Source: an uncultured Collinsella sp.
Lineage (GTDB): Bacteria > Actinomycetota > Coriobacteriia > Coriobacteriales > Coriobacteriaceae
Direction of reading: 5' to 3'
Assembly: GCA_900544865.1 (NCBI GenBank)
Contig: UQXA01000004.1
Span: 1 to 64,000 of the forward strand
DNA: 64,000 nucleotides
A program made the position numbers and the translations under genes. This document shows, in pieces, positions 53,365 to 62,027 of this stretch. The stretch's first letter is position 1, and each line of letters opens with the position of its first letter. Under the pieces are notes generated by a model that searched no databases, was not told where the DNA came from, and saw only the letters and a program-made list of their open reading frames with translations.

Positions 53365-53417
53365 GTACACCAGCATCCAAAGTCGACATTTTTCGACATC
53401 TTTGGATGCTGGTGTAC
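53365..53417. repeat. Repeated hairpin, family C copy 2 (terminator-like)
   Basis: GTACACCAGCATCCAAAG pairs perfectly with CTTTGGATGCTGGTGTAC and is followed by CTTTTT. Stem position 5 is A:T here and G:C in copy 1; position 6 is C:G here and T:G in copy 1, so the pairing is kept. It ends the RHH gene transcript. Confidence 0.88.
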
Positions 53418-53431
53418 AGCTTTTTGCTACA

Positions 53432-53487
53432 TAGTCGTTGGGGACGTCCTTAAATGACCAGTCGTTAAAGAACGCCCCCGATGACTA
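53432..53487. repeat. Family B repeat, copy 4
   Basis: TAGTCGTTGGGGACGT ... ACGCCCCCGATGACTA with central CTTAAATGACCAGTCG. It begins immediately after the stop codon of the Dus gene on the - strand. Confidence 0.85.
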
Positions 53488-53488
53488 G

Positions 53489-54442
53489 TTAGCCGTGGAA
53501 GCGAGCTGTGGGTGCAAGCGGCTGTTCACGAAAGACGCGCTCGACGGCAGCGCGGTATTCGTCGACCTTTTTGGTCTTGCGTACGATCTTGTGGACGGTA
53601 GCGGGATCAGCGAAAGCGCACTTGGCGTAGAACCACCACTCCTTCATGCGGAAGACCGCATTGCCGCCAATCTCTTCTGCATATGCCGCAAACAGCGTGT
53701 CGTGGAAGCGCTGCAGCTCAGCAGCCGTTGCAGCAGGGCCGCCCTTGACCATGCGAGCCAGCGCGGGGTTCGCGAGCAGGCCACGCCCCAACATCACATG
53801 GCGCGTGCCGGGATAGGCCTCCACCAGCGCGTCCATATCCTCAAGATCAAAAATGTCACCGTTATAGGCCACGGGAAACGGCGCCCGCTCCAACGTCTTG
53901 CCGTAAAACTCCTTGCGCGGCATGCCCGTATAGCGGTCCTTTTGTACGCGCGGATGCACGATCAGCTCCGCCAGCGGCATGCGGCAATACAAATCGAGCA
54001 CGCGCTCGTACTCGTCATCACTTTCCAACCCCAACCTGGTCTTGACCGATACCGGCAGCGGAGAGCGCTCACACACGTCACTCAAGAACACCTCGAGCTC
54101 GTCCAAGTTGCGCAAAAAGCCCGATCCTTTGCCCTTGGCGACAACCGTTCCCGAAGGACAACCCAAGTTGAGATTGACCTCGCGATAGCCCATGTCGGCG
54201 AGCACCTGTGCCGCCCACACAAACTCGTCCGCGTTCTTGGACATCAGCTGAGGCACCACGTTGAGCCCCTGGTTATTGGCAGGATCGATCTCCTTAAACG
54301 CCTTGCCACCAAAGCGGTTTCCCACCCGCGGCGGCGGCAAAAACGGCGTGTAATAGCAATCGAGCGCGCCGAAGCACTCCGCATGCACGCGACGGAACAC
54401 ATGCCCGGTAATCCCCTCCATAGGGGCCAGCGAAAGGATCAT
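53489..54442 (-). CDS. tRNA-dihydrouridine synthase family protein
   Basis: 317-residue TIM-barrel flavoenzyme. APMEGITGHVFRR at the N-terminus, NLNLGCPSG with the catalytic-loop Cys, VKTRLG, the FMN-phosphate site YNGDIF and MLGRGLLANP. Dus enzymes reduce uridines in tRNA D-loops with NADPH; which subgroup (A, B, C) is not clear. A family B palindrome follows the stop codon directly. Confidence 0.9.
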   Translation of the reverse strand: MILSLAPMEGITGHVFRRVHAECFGALDCYYTPFLPPPRVGNRFGGKAFKEIDPANNQGLNVVPQLMSKNADEFVWAAQVLADMGYREVNLNLGCPSGTVVAKGKGSGFLRNLDELEVFLSDVCERSPLPVSVKTRLGLESDDEYERVLDLYCRMPLAELIVHPRVQKDRYTGMPRKEFYGKTLERAPFPVAYNGDIFDLEDMDALVEAYPGTRHVMLGRGLLANPALARMVKGGPAATAAELQRFHDTLFAAYAEEIGGNAVFRMKEWWFYAKCAFADPATVHKIVRKTKKVDEYRAAVERVFREQPLAPTARFHG

Positions 54443-54466
54443 CTACTCTTCTCTCATATCAACGAT

Positions 54467-54495
54467 CGTGACAAAGGGACCGCCCCTTTGTCGCA
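54467..54495. repeat. Palindromic repeat, family A copy 4
   Basis: GTGACAAAGGG and CCCCTTTGTCGCA, slightly degenerate. It lies directly after the stop codon of the ABC exporter gene on the - strand. Confidence 0.85.
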
Positions 54496-57400
54496 TTATT
54501 CGGAGCGCAGGGCTTCTACGGGGTCTTTTTTGGATGCACTGCGGGCAGGTAGCAAACCGGCGACGACCGTTAGCAGCACCGAAATCGCGATGAGCACCAG
54601 CGCATCCTGCACGGGCAGGCTCATCAGGTTGGGGACCTGTTTGGCCGCAAGCGCCCAAGCATTGACCGGGAAGCTCACGGCCACCACGACGACAACAGCA
54701 AAGACGCCGGCAATGAGGCCCTCGATAAAGGTCTCGGCATTGAATACGTTGGCCACGTTACGCTTCGACGCGCCGATCGCACGCAGGATGCCAATCTCCT
54801 TTTTGCGTTCCAGCACGCTGATGTAGGTGATGATGCCGATCATGATGGAGCTCACCACCAGGCTGATACTCACGAATGCGATGAGCACCAAGCTGATGGT
54901 GTTCACGATGTCGGTCACCGAACCCATGATGATGCCCATGTAGTCGGTGTATGAGATTGCCTGTTCATCGTGGCCAGAGGCTTTGACCTGCTTGTTGTAC
55001 GCGTCGATGTGATCGAGCACGCGCTCCTTGGCCTCAAAGTCGCGCGGGAAAATCTTGACCGAGATGGGGTCTGCCTCGTCCGCATAGCCCAACGTGGTCA
55101 GATTGTTGTCGTAGGTGAGCTTCGACGCCTTCGCATAGCTCATCATGAGCGAGCTCAGGTCCTCGGCGTCCATGTTGAAGTGGATGGCATGAGCAAAGGC
55201 ACTCGCATCCACGCGCATGGCGCTCGCCAGGTTAGCAAAACTCGAAGACATCTGTGTCGCCATCTGGTCCATAAGCCCTGCCGCGCCCGCCTTGAGCTGG
55301 GATGATACCGTCGACGCTATCTGCTCGCTGATTGCCTTCATCACCTGATCCATAGCCTGCTGCAGATACGGAGCCAGCTGCTTTAGCACATAGTCGCTCA
55401 TCGCCTGCTGCAGACGCTCGGCCAGGGCATCGCCGCCGAGCGCTTTGAGCTGGGCCAGGATTTGCTGAGCTGTGTCATCGTTCTCAAGATACGTCGAGAA
55501 TGCGGCAGACAGCTTTGACGCGTCCTTAAGATCTTCGGGCGACAGCGCCTTAAACTGATCAGACTGCAAAAAGCCCTCAAACAGCTGGTTGGCTAGTGTT
55601 CCCACCTGCTGCATTTGCTCGGGCGTGAGTTCCAGACCGTCAAAGATACCCGAGAAATCTGGGGTTGGCGCTTTTGCCATGATGTCGCTGAAGTCGATGT
55701 CCTTGCCAACGCCCGAAAGGTCAATGTCCAGCCCTGACAGATCGATGCCAGAAAGGTCCATACCGCCGGCCGCACCCGAAAGTGCAGACGTATCGAACGA
55801 GAACGCGCTCTTGAGCGCCGCCTCGTCCACACTGAACATGCTGCCCAGATCCACGCCTTGTTTGGCCTCGCCTTGCAGTTCGTCGAAGGTTTTGCCCGTA
55901 AAGACATCCGTCTCGGGGTGGTCGAGTTGCTCCTGCACAATCTGCGAATCGGCGGCGCGCTCCATAAGCTGGCGAGTCAGCGCATGCGTATAGGCAATGC
56001 CCGGAGACAACGCACTCGCATTGGCCGTCTCGTTAGGTCGCACCACGCCCACAATGTGCACGTCAATACCGTCGGCAACCTTGGCAGCCATAAAGTCGGC
56101 GTCGTCAGACATGTCGGTCCACATGCCGGTCTCTTCGTTTTTGCGATACGCATCGGCCGGCGACAGCACCTTAAACGTCGTGGACAGCGCATCGTCGTAG
56201 GTAAAGTCGGTGCCGGTCTCGGGCGTCTCGACCTTGCCGTCGGCCGCCATGGCACTGTTAACCAGGTCGTTGAGCTCATCGATATCCAGCGAACCAATGC
56301 TGTAGAGCGTGTAGTCGCCCACCGTGCCGCGGCTCGAAAGCACCATTACGGCTTCGTTGGCAGACGTAGGCCAATGCCCCGCCACGACATCGTACTGGCT
56401 GTCGAGCAAGCTCTGGTCGTCGATCATCTCGTTAAAGACCGAGGTTCCCATGGATTCCATGCTCACCGTTGCCGCCGAGCTCGCGCCTCCGCTCATGGCC
56501 TCGGTCATAGCGTTGGGCACCAGCCGGACAGGCTTCTCATCGCCCTTGCCGGCACGATAGACAACCGGCAACACACCGTAGCCGTACTGAATGGCGTTGA
56601 CCTCTTTATCGATGCCGTCGCCACCGGCATCGAGCCATGCCTTAAAGCTCGTCATGTCGTTGGACTTAACACTCGCAAACATATCCTTTACGGCCGTGAC
56701 CACGGGGATCTTATCGGTTCCCTTAGTCTTGCCGCCGGCACTGTCGTCGGACGAATCCACGTTTTCAGGCGAGCCATCATCCGCGGTCCCCTGCCCGCCC
56801 ATCATGGACGCCAGGTCGTAATCCTGCTTGGAAATGGTGAGCGGGTAGCTCGAGAGCGTATCCTCCTCGACCTTTTTGATGTAGCCGTTTACGCCATTGG
56901 AGAGCGCCAGAATCGCCGCGATACCGATAATGCCAATCGAGCCCGCAAAGGCCGTCATGGCCGTACGGCCCTTCTTGGTCATGAGGTTGCGGGCAGAAAG
57001 CCCCAGCGCCGTCACAAAGCTCATCGAGGTTTTGCGCGTAGGCTTGGCCTCGCGACGCGCGGCCTTTGCTACATCAAAGGGGTCGGAATCGTTGGTGATC
57101 TTGCCGTCCGCCAGGTTAACGATGCGCGTGGCGTACTGGTACGCCAGCTCGGGATTGTGCGTGACCATGATGACCAGGCGGTCGCGCGCCACGTCCTTGA
57201 GCAGATCCATGACCTGCACGGATGTCGTTGAGTCCAGGGCGCCGGTCGGCTCGTCTGCCAGCACAATCTCGGGATCGTTGATCAGGGCGCGGGCAATGGC
57301 CACGCGCTGCATCTGCCCGCCCGAAAGCTGGCTCGGGCGCTTGTTAACGTGCTCGCCCAGGCCGACTTTCTCCAACGCCTCGCGCGCACGTTGACGGCGC

Positions 57401-57750
57401 TCGACATGCCCCACGCCCGTGAGCGTGAGCGCCAGCTCCACGTTTTCCAAAATGGTCTGGTGCGGAATGAGGTTATAGCTTTGGAACACAAAGCCGATGC
57501 GGTTGTTGCGGTAGGCATCCCAATCGCGATCGTGAAAATCCTTGGTCGAAATACCGTCGATCAGTAGGTCGCCCGAGTCAAAGTGGTCGAGTCCGCCAAT
57601 AACGTTGAGCATCGTAGTTTTACCCGAGCCCGAGGGACCCAGAATGGCTACGAACTCGTTATCGCGAAAAGCCAGGCTTACGCTGTCGAGCGCCACCTGG
57701 GTAAACGACTGCGTAACGTACCTTTTGCAAATTCCTTTGAGCTCCAACAT
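54496..57750 (-). CDS. MacB-like ABC exporter, ATPase fused to FtsX-type permease, with a giant external domain
   Basis: 1084 residues. N-terminal ATPase: Walker A GPSGSGKTT, signature LSGGQMQRVAIARAL, Walker B IVLADEPTGALD, switch His in THN. TM1 (about 262-285) is followed by about 580 extracytoplasmic residues, then three TM helices in an FtsX domain (about 950-1075), giving the four-helix MacB topology. The ectodomain contains short repeated DLSG-type units (DLSGIDLSGLDIDLSG) and Gln/Met-rich helices. It may act mechanically on substrates outside the membrane. ATG at 57750 has GAGGTTG upstream. Confidence 0.92.
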   Translation of the reverse strand: MLELKGICKRYVTQSFTQVALDSVSLAFRDNEFVAILGPSGSGKTTMLNVIGGLDHFDSGDLLIDGISTKDFHDRDWDAYRNNRIGFVFQSYNLIPHQTILENVELALTLTGVGHVERRQRAREALEKVGLGEHVNKRPSQLSGGQMQRVAIARALINDPEIVLADEPTGALDSTTSVQVMDLLKDVARDRLVIMVTHNPELAYQYATRIVNLADGKITNDSDPFDVAKAARREAKPTRKTSMSFVTALGLSARNLMTKKGRTAMTAFAGSIGIIGIAAILALSNGVNGYIKKVEEDTLSSYPLTISKQDYDLASMMGGQGTADDGSPENVDSSDDSAGGKTKGTDKIPVVTAVKDMFASVKSNDMTSFKAWLDAGGDGIDKEVNAIQYGYGVLPVVYRAGKGDEKPVRLVPNAMTEAMSGGASSAATVSMESMGTSVFNEMIDDQSLLDSQYDVVAGHWPTSANEAVMVLSSRGTVGDYTLYSIGSLDIDELNDLVNSAMAADGKVETPETGTDFTYDDALSTTFKVLSPADAYRKNEETGMWTDMSDDADFMAAKVADGIDVHIVGVVRPNETANASALSPGIAYTHALTRQLMERAADSQIVQEQLDHPETDVFTGKTFDELQGEAKQGVDLGSMFSVDEAALKSAFSFDTSALSGAAGGMDLSGIDLSGLDIDLSGVGKDIDFSDIMAKAPTPDFSGIFDGLELTPEQMQQVGTLANQLFEGFLQSDQFKALSPEDLKDASKLSAAFSTYLENDDTAQQILAQLKALGGDALAERLQQAMSDYVLKQLAPYLQQAMDQVMKAISEQIASTVSSQLKAGAAGLMDQMATQMSSSFANLASAMRVDASAFAHAIHFNMDAEDLSSLMMSYAKASKLTYDNNLTTLGYADEADPISVKIFPRDFEAKERVLDHIDAYNKQVKASGHDEQAISYTDYMGIIMGSVTDIVNTISLVLIAFVSISLVVSSIMIGIITYISVLERKKEIGILRAIGASKRNVANVFNAETFIEGLIAGVFAVVVVVAVSFPVNAWALAAKQVPNLMSLPVQDALVLIAISVLLTVVAGLLPARSASKKDPVEALRSE

Positions 57751-57903
57751 GGACGGCAACCTCTCCCACGCGAGCACACTCGCCCGCTCTCCCCCGCCGT
57801 TCGTATTCGACGCGTTTGTCCTACTCTATCCCCATTTTTTGTCGGCGCCAGTGAGGAATGTAACGAACCGCGCCAAAAAACGAACGGGACGGCGCCCAAA
57901 AGA

Positions 57904-57925
57904 AGAGGTCCCGAGCGGGACCTCT
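57904..57925 (-). terminator. Terminator of the TlpA redox operon
   Basis: AGAGGTCCC-GAGC-GGGACCTCT; on the - strand it is followed by TCTTTT. It lies about 80 bases after the TlpA stop. Confidence 0.75.
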
Positions 57926-58004
57926 ATATGGTGGAGCTTATCTTGAAAGGTAGCGGACTACTTCGCACAGCGACACACGATCCTCGCCATGCTTTACGCG
58001 TTTT

Positions 58005-58976
58005 CTACTGCTCGCTATTCGCAATCGCCTGGTCGATAAGCTTGTCGAGTGCTGCGCGCTGCTCGGCGGAGCTGATGGCTCCCACGATTGGATCCCCTAC
58101 GATGTTGCCATTCTGATCGATGACATACGTCGTCGGGAACGAGAACAAATTTGACGTAAACTTACCGGCCTCGCTATCCGACTTGAACCAGATGTTCTTA
58201 TATGTCACGCCCTTCTTGCTCAGCACGTCCTTGGCATCTGCAATCTCGCCCTTGTTGCCATCGAGCGTAAAGGAATTGACGCCCACGACCTGGCCGCCCT
58301 TCTTGGCAAGCTCCTTATTCAGGTCCTCAAGGTCGCCCAGCTCGCCCACGCACGGCTTGCAAGTGGTGAACCAGAAGTTCATGACGGTGACCTTGTTCTT
58401 AGAGAACAGCTCGTCGCTGCTCACGTCGTTGCCATCCAGGTCCTTGCCCGTAAAGCTGGGGAACTTCGTCGCCTCGCTCGAAGCATTGGCACCAGCCGTC
58501 ATGCCAGCGGTCGAAGCGTCGACGCTCTCGCCTGCGCTCGGCGTGCTTCCACAGCCGGGGAACTCCTTCTCCAAGCTCTCGAGCTTGTCCTCGATCTCCT
58601 TAATCTGCTGTGCACCGGCCTTGAGTGTCTTAAGCTCATCCGCCGTAAACTTATCCTTGGCGCCGTCGATGGTCTTGAGCAGGAAATCGCCGTAATTGCT
58701 GCCGTCCTCAATCATTGTCGAGTCTTTATTTGCCGCATTGAATACCTTTTCCCACAGCGCGTTATCACTCGAAAAGATATCGTTCTCCTTCTGCATGAGT
58801 TTTGCATACAGCTCGGCGGCCTCGTCGGCATTGGCCGGCTTCTGCGCAGTGAGTTCTGCGATCTTAGGATCGGAGCTCGCAGATTCGCTCGCATTGCCAC
58901 CGGGCGCCGAACATGCCACAAGGCACAAGGCCAATACCGGCACCATAAACAGGGCCGCAATCTTAGAAAGCTTCAT
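58005..58976 (-). CDS. TlpA-family thioredoxin-fold lipoprotein
   Basis: 323 residues. Lipobox LVAC with Cys22. A helical, Lys/Asp-rich segment (about 40-140) precedes the thioredoxin domain (about 165-320) with FWFTTCKPCVGELGDL; the redox pair is Cys206/Cys209, and the cis-Pro is in FSFPTTYV. It is anchored outside the membrane and should reduce or oxidise disulfides there. Last gene of an operon with a 49-residue CXXC protein and a membrane polyferredoxin. ACGGAGG precedes the ATG. Confidence 0.92.
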   Translation of the reverse strand: MKLSKIAALFMVPVLALCLVACSAPGGNASESASSDPKIAELTAQKPANADEAAELYAKLMQKENDIFSSDNALWEKVFNAANKDSTMIEDGSNYGDFLLKTIDGAKDKFTADELKTLKAGAQQIKEIEDKLESLEKEFPGCGSTPSAGESVDASTAGMTAGANASSEATKFPSFTGKDLDGNDVSSDELFSKNKVTVMNFWFTTCKPCVGELGDLEDLNKELAKKGGQVVGVNSFTLDGNKGEIADAKDVLSKKGVTYKNIWFKSDSEAGKFTSNLFSFPTTYVIDQNGNIVGDPIVGAISSAEQRAALDKLIDQAIANSEQ

Positions 58977-59005
58977 AGTCGTTCCTCCGTTTTGTCGAAG
59001 CTTGT

Positions 59006-59908
59006 TTACTTTTTATCGGCGGTCAAGGGGAGCTTTTCCGCCGACACATCCAGGCCATAGCGATAGCTGATGGCATCGACAGGACAGGCCCCGATGCACT
59101 TTCCGCACCGGATGCATTCGGCATGATTGGGCGCGCGGACCACATCAACGTCCATCTGACAAACCTTTGAGCACTTGCCGCACGAGACACATTTGCATGC
59201 ATCGACCCGGATCCCCAGTAGGGACACCTTATTCATGAGCGCATAGAATGCGCCGAGTGGACAAATCCATTTGCAGAAGGGGCGGTAGAACAAAACGCTC
59301 AGCACTACCACGGCAATGAGAACGGCAAGTTTCCAAGTAAAGAGATGTCCCAACGCAGATCGAATGCCGGTATTGGCAATGGCCAGCGGAATGGCGCCCT
59401 CGAGCACGCCCTGCGGACAGATGTATTTGCAAAAGAACGGATCTCCCATCCCCAGGTCGTTGACCACCAGCACAGGCAGCAATACCACAGCAAACAGCAG
59501 CACGAAGTATTTGATATACGTAAGCGCCTTGAGCTTTTTTGTCGAAAGCTTTTTGCCGGGAATCTTATGAAGCAGCTCCTGCAGCCAGCCAAACGGGCAC
59601 AGAAAGCCGCATACAAAGCGTCCCAGCAGCACGCCGAGCAAAATGAGCGTACCGGTTACGTAGTAGGAAAAGTTGAACCTGGATGAACCTACCACCGACT
59701 GGAACGACCCGATGGGGCACGCACCCGATGCCGCGGGACACGAATAGCAATTAAGTCCAGGTACGCAGACTGTTTTTCCCGCGCCCTGATAGATGCCGCC
59801 TTTGGCAAAGTTTGGCAGGTGAATGTTGGTGATGAGCGTCGCCGCCGCCTGAATGAATCCGCGAAATCGGGCCAAAACATGCGACGCAGTGTTTTCTCTT
59901 TTATCCAA
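59006..59908 (-). CDS. Membrane-bound polyferredoxin, NapH/MauN-like
   Basis: 300 residues. Four or five TM helices carry the cluster motifs CPxxxxC-like CGFLCPFGW and CKWICPLGAF; the C-terminal part holds two 4Fe-4S motifs, CVSCGKCSKVCQMD and CIRCGKCIGACPVD. An N-terminal GLNCYSCPAASGACP lies outside the membrane. It probably moves electrons across the membrane to the TlpA lipoprotein. TTG at 59908 is the likely start: it overlaps the stop of the upstream small gene (TTGGATAA), so translation is coupled. A longer frame to 59995 overlaps that gene. Confidence 0.88.
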   Translation of the reverse strand: MDKRENTASHVLARFRGFIQAAATLITNIHLPNFAKGGIYQGAGKTVCVPGLNCYSCPAASGACPIGSFQSVVGSSRFNFSYYVTGTLILLGVLLGRFVCGFLCPFGWLQELLHKIPGKKLSTKKLKALTYIKYFVLLFAVVLLPVLVVNDLGMGDPFFCKYICPQGVLEGAIPLAIANTGIRSALGHLFTWKLAVLIAVVVLSVLFYRPFCKWICPLGAFYALMNKVSLLGIRVDACKCVSCGKCSKVCQMDVDVVRAPNHAECIRCGKCIGACPVDAISYRYGLDVSAEKLPLTADKK

Positions 59909-60050
59909 TTCCGATACACTCCAAGCACAGCCTAATCGCTTTGGCCAGCACGGCATCCGCCTCGCCACGCATAACGCCAAAGCACACCATGGCAATTCCG
60001 ACGATCAACAAAGCGACCTGTACCACGGGTTTTACCGCTTTGAACAACAC
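59901..60050 (-). CDS. CD1871A-family CXXC small membrane protein, 49 residues
   Basis: Too short for common ORF cut-offs. GTG at 60050 with AAAGGAG 5 bases upstream. One TM helix (VVQVALLIVGIAMVCFGVM) is followed by RGEADAVLAKAIRLCLECIGIG, ending a few residues after the CLEC motif (Cys42, Cys45), the hallmark of the CD1871A family. Members sit beside polyferredoxins in anaerobes and probably pass electrons between membrane and thiol-redox proteins; the exact reaction is unproven. First gene of the redox operon. Confidence 0.85.
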   Translation of the reverse strand: MLFKAVKPVVQVALLIVGIAMVCFGVMRGEADAVLAKAIRLCLECIGIG

Positions 60051-60137
60051 GACCACTCCTTTCGTTACGCGACCATTGGACCATATCGACTATAAAATCC
60101 GTGTTAAGCGCGATTTGAAATGTGCAAGGAGACTGTT

Positions 60138-60812
60138 ATGCGTATTTTGATCGTCGAAGACGAGCGAGCACTGTGCGATGCAATCGCACGCAGCTTGCGA
60201 AACTTGGCGTACAGCGTCGACTACTGTCACGACGGACAGGAGGCGCTCGACCTACTGGACATTGAGGCCTTCGACCTCGTAGTACTCGACCTCAACCTTC
60301 CCCGTATCGACGGCATGACCGTGCTCAGGGAACTTAGGAAAACCGACTGCGAGACCAAGGTACTGATTCTGTCCGCGCGTGGCGAAGTATCCGATAAAGT
60401 CGCCGGACTCGATGCCGGCGCCAACGATTACCTCACCAAGCCGTTTCATCTGGACGAGCTTGCGGCAAGGATCCGCAGCCTTACCCTCAGACGCTTTACA
60501 CAAAGCGACATAGTTTTAACCTGCGGAAAGCTCCGCTTTGACGCCAAGGCGCGCATCGCCTCCGTGGACAGCGAGGCTTTATCTCTTACGCGCAAGGAAA
60601 CGGGAATCTTGGAATACCTGATGCTTAATCAGGGGCGTCCGGTAAGCCAAGAGGAGCTTATCGAGCACGTTTGGGATAGCAGCGTGAACAGCTTTAGCAA
60701 CGCAATCCGCGTTCACATCTCGTCACTCCGCAAAAAGCTACGCAGCGCTTTGGGATACGACCCGATTCGCAATCGGATTGGAGAGGGCTACGTTATGGAG
60801 GATGGCGAATGA
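60138..60812 (+). CDS. OmpR-family response regulator
   Basis: 224 residues: receiver domain with phosphoacceptor Asp51 (VVLDLNLP), Lys in TKPF, then a winged-helix DNA-binding domain (about 125-222, LSLTRKETGILEYLM, IRVHISSLRKKL). AAGGAG precedes the ATG at 60138. Divergent from the CXXC/polyferredoxin/TlpA operon, which it likely controls, and coupled by ATGA overlap to its kinase gene. Confidence 0.93.
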   Translation: MRILIVEDERALCDAIARSLRNLAYSVDYCHDGQEALDLLDIEAFDLVVLDLNLPRIDGMTVLRELRKTDCETKVLILSARGEVSDKVAGLDAGANDYLTKPFHLDELAARIRSLTLRRFTQSDIVLTCGKLRFDAKARIASVDSEALSLTRKETGILEYLMLNQGRPVSQEELIEHVWDSSVNSFSNAIRVHISSLRKKLRSALGYDPIRNRIGEGYVMEDGE

Positions 60813-61960
60813 AAGGGCTTTCGCTGCAATGGCGCATAACGATCATGACGGCACTGCTGACGTGTGCAGCATGCGTGCTGACAAACTGCCTGGTCGGCTA
60901 TACGGGCATGCGCTACATGGATGCCATCGGCAGTAACATCTCGGCCTTTAACGCAACCGGCGAAGATTCGCCCCAGGCGTTCGACCCAACGAAAGCGACC
61001 CCCGATGACAAGGTCACGATCGTCGTAAACGACGCACAGGAGTCTTTTGGCACGACAACCTGGTACATCACGGCTGGAGTCACACTCCTTGGCGGCGTGC
61101 TGACATACTTTGTGAGCGGCCGTGCGCTCAAACCGCTACGGGATTTTGCAGCCCAGGTTGAGCGTGTGCAGCCTGACAACCTAAGCGAAATCAGACTCAG
61201 TGAAGATGTGCCCACCGAGCTACAACAATGCAGCGCCTCTTTCAACGACATGATCGCCCGTCTTGGCGAAGGGTTCTCTGCACAGCGTCAGTTTACCGGC
61301 AACGCCGCACACGAGCTGCGCACCCCGCTCGCCCTTATGCAAGTACAGATTGAACTATTCATCTCCGAGCACTCCGGTCTGCAATCCGAAACAGCCGAGC
61401 TGCTCGGCCTGCTACAAGAACAAACCGAGCGCATGTCTCGAATGACCAAGGTATTGCTTGAGATGAGTGAGCTCCGCAGCGTTCCTTGCGAGGACGATGT
61501 TGAACTCGGCCCCCTGTCCGAAGAGGTCCTCACCGACCTTGCGCCACTTGCCGAAAATAAGGGTATAGCCCTCAATTGTGCTGGAGACGCTTTAGTAATC
61601 GGAAGTGATACGCTCCTCTACCGGCTGGTGTTTAATCTGGTCGAAAACGCCATCCGTTACAGCCGCTCCGGCTCGACTGTCAACGTCTCCATCTGCGACA
61701 ACGACAGCCACGTGATCCTGCGAGTCAAAGATGAGGGCCCGGGAATACCCAAGCAGTACCGAGAGAGCATCTTCCAGCCGTTCTTTCGTCTAGACAAATC
61801 CCGCAGCAGAGCATATGGCGGCGCAGGGCTCGGACTAGCGCTCGTTTGGGAGATTGCAGCGCTTCACGGTGGCGCTGTAGAGGTCGAAGCAAGTTCCGAG
61901 AACGGGACCACCATGCTCGTAAGCCTTCCAAAACGATCCGCAGCGTCAACCGAACAGTAA
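60809..61960 (+). CDS. Sensor histidine kinase partner of the OmpR regulator
   Basis: 383 residues. TM1 (about 10-30), a short external loop of about 50 residues, TM2 (about 84-104), HAMP (about 105-155), HisKA with His168 (AAHELRTPL), HATPase (NLVENAIRY, DEGPGIP, GGAGLGLALV). The small sensor loop has no known domain. Its start overlaps the regulator stop. It probably senses redox or envelope state for the divergent redox operon, which is inference. Confidence 0.93.
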   Translation: MKGLSLQWRITIMTALLTCAACVLTNCLVGYTGMRYMDAIGSNISAFNATGEDSPQAFDPTKATPDDKVTIVVNDAQESFGTTTWYITAGVTLLGGVLTYFVSGRALKPLRDFAAQVERVQPDNLSEIRLSEDVPTELQQCSASFNDMIARLGEGFSAQRQFTGNAAHELRTPLALMQVQIELFISEHSGLQSETAELLGLLQEQTERMSRMTKVLLEMSELRSVPCEDDVELGPLSEEVLTDLAPLAENKGIALNCAGDALVIGSDTLLYRLVFNLVENAIRYSRSGSTVNVSICDNDSHVILRVKDEGPGIPKQYRESIFQPFFRLDKSRSRAYGGAGLGLALVWEIAALHGGAVEVEASSENGTTMLVSLPKRSAASTEQ

Positions 61961-62027
61961 AACGAAAGGGGTCCCGAGCAACAGGAGTACAATTGCTGCA
62001 TTGTTGCCAGCTGTTGGGAGATGGAAG

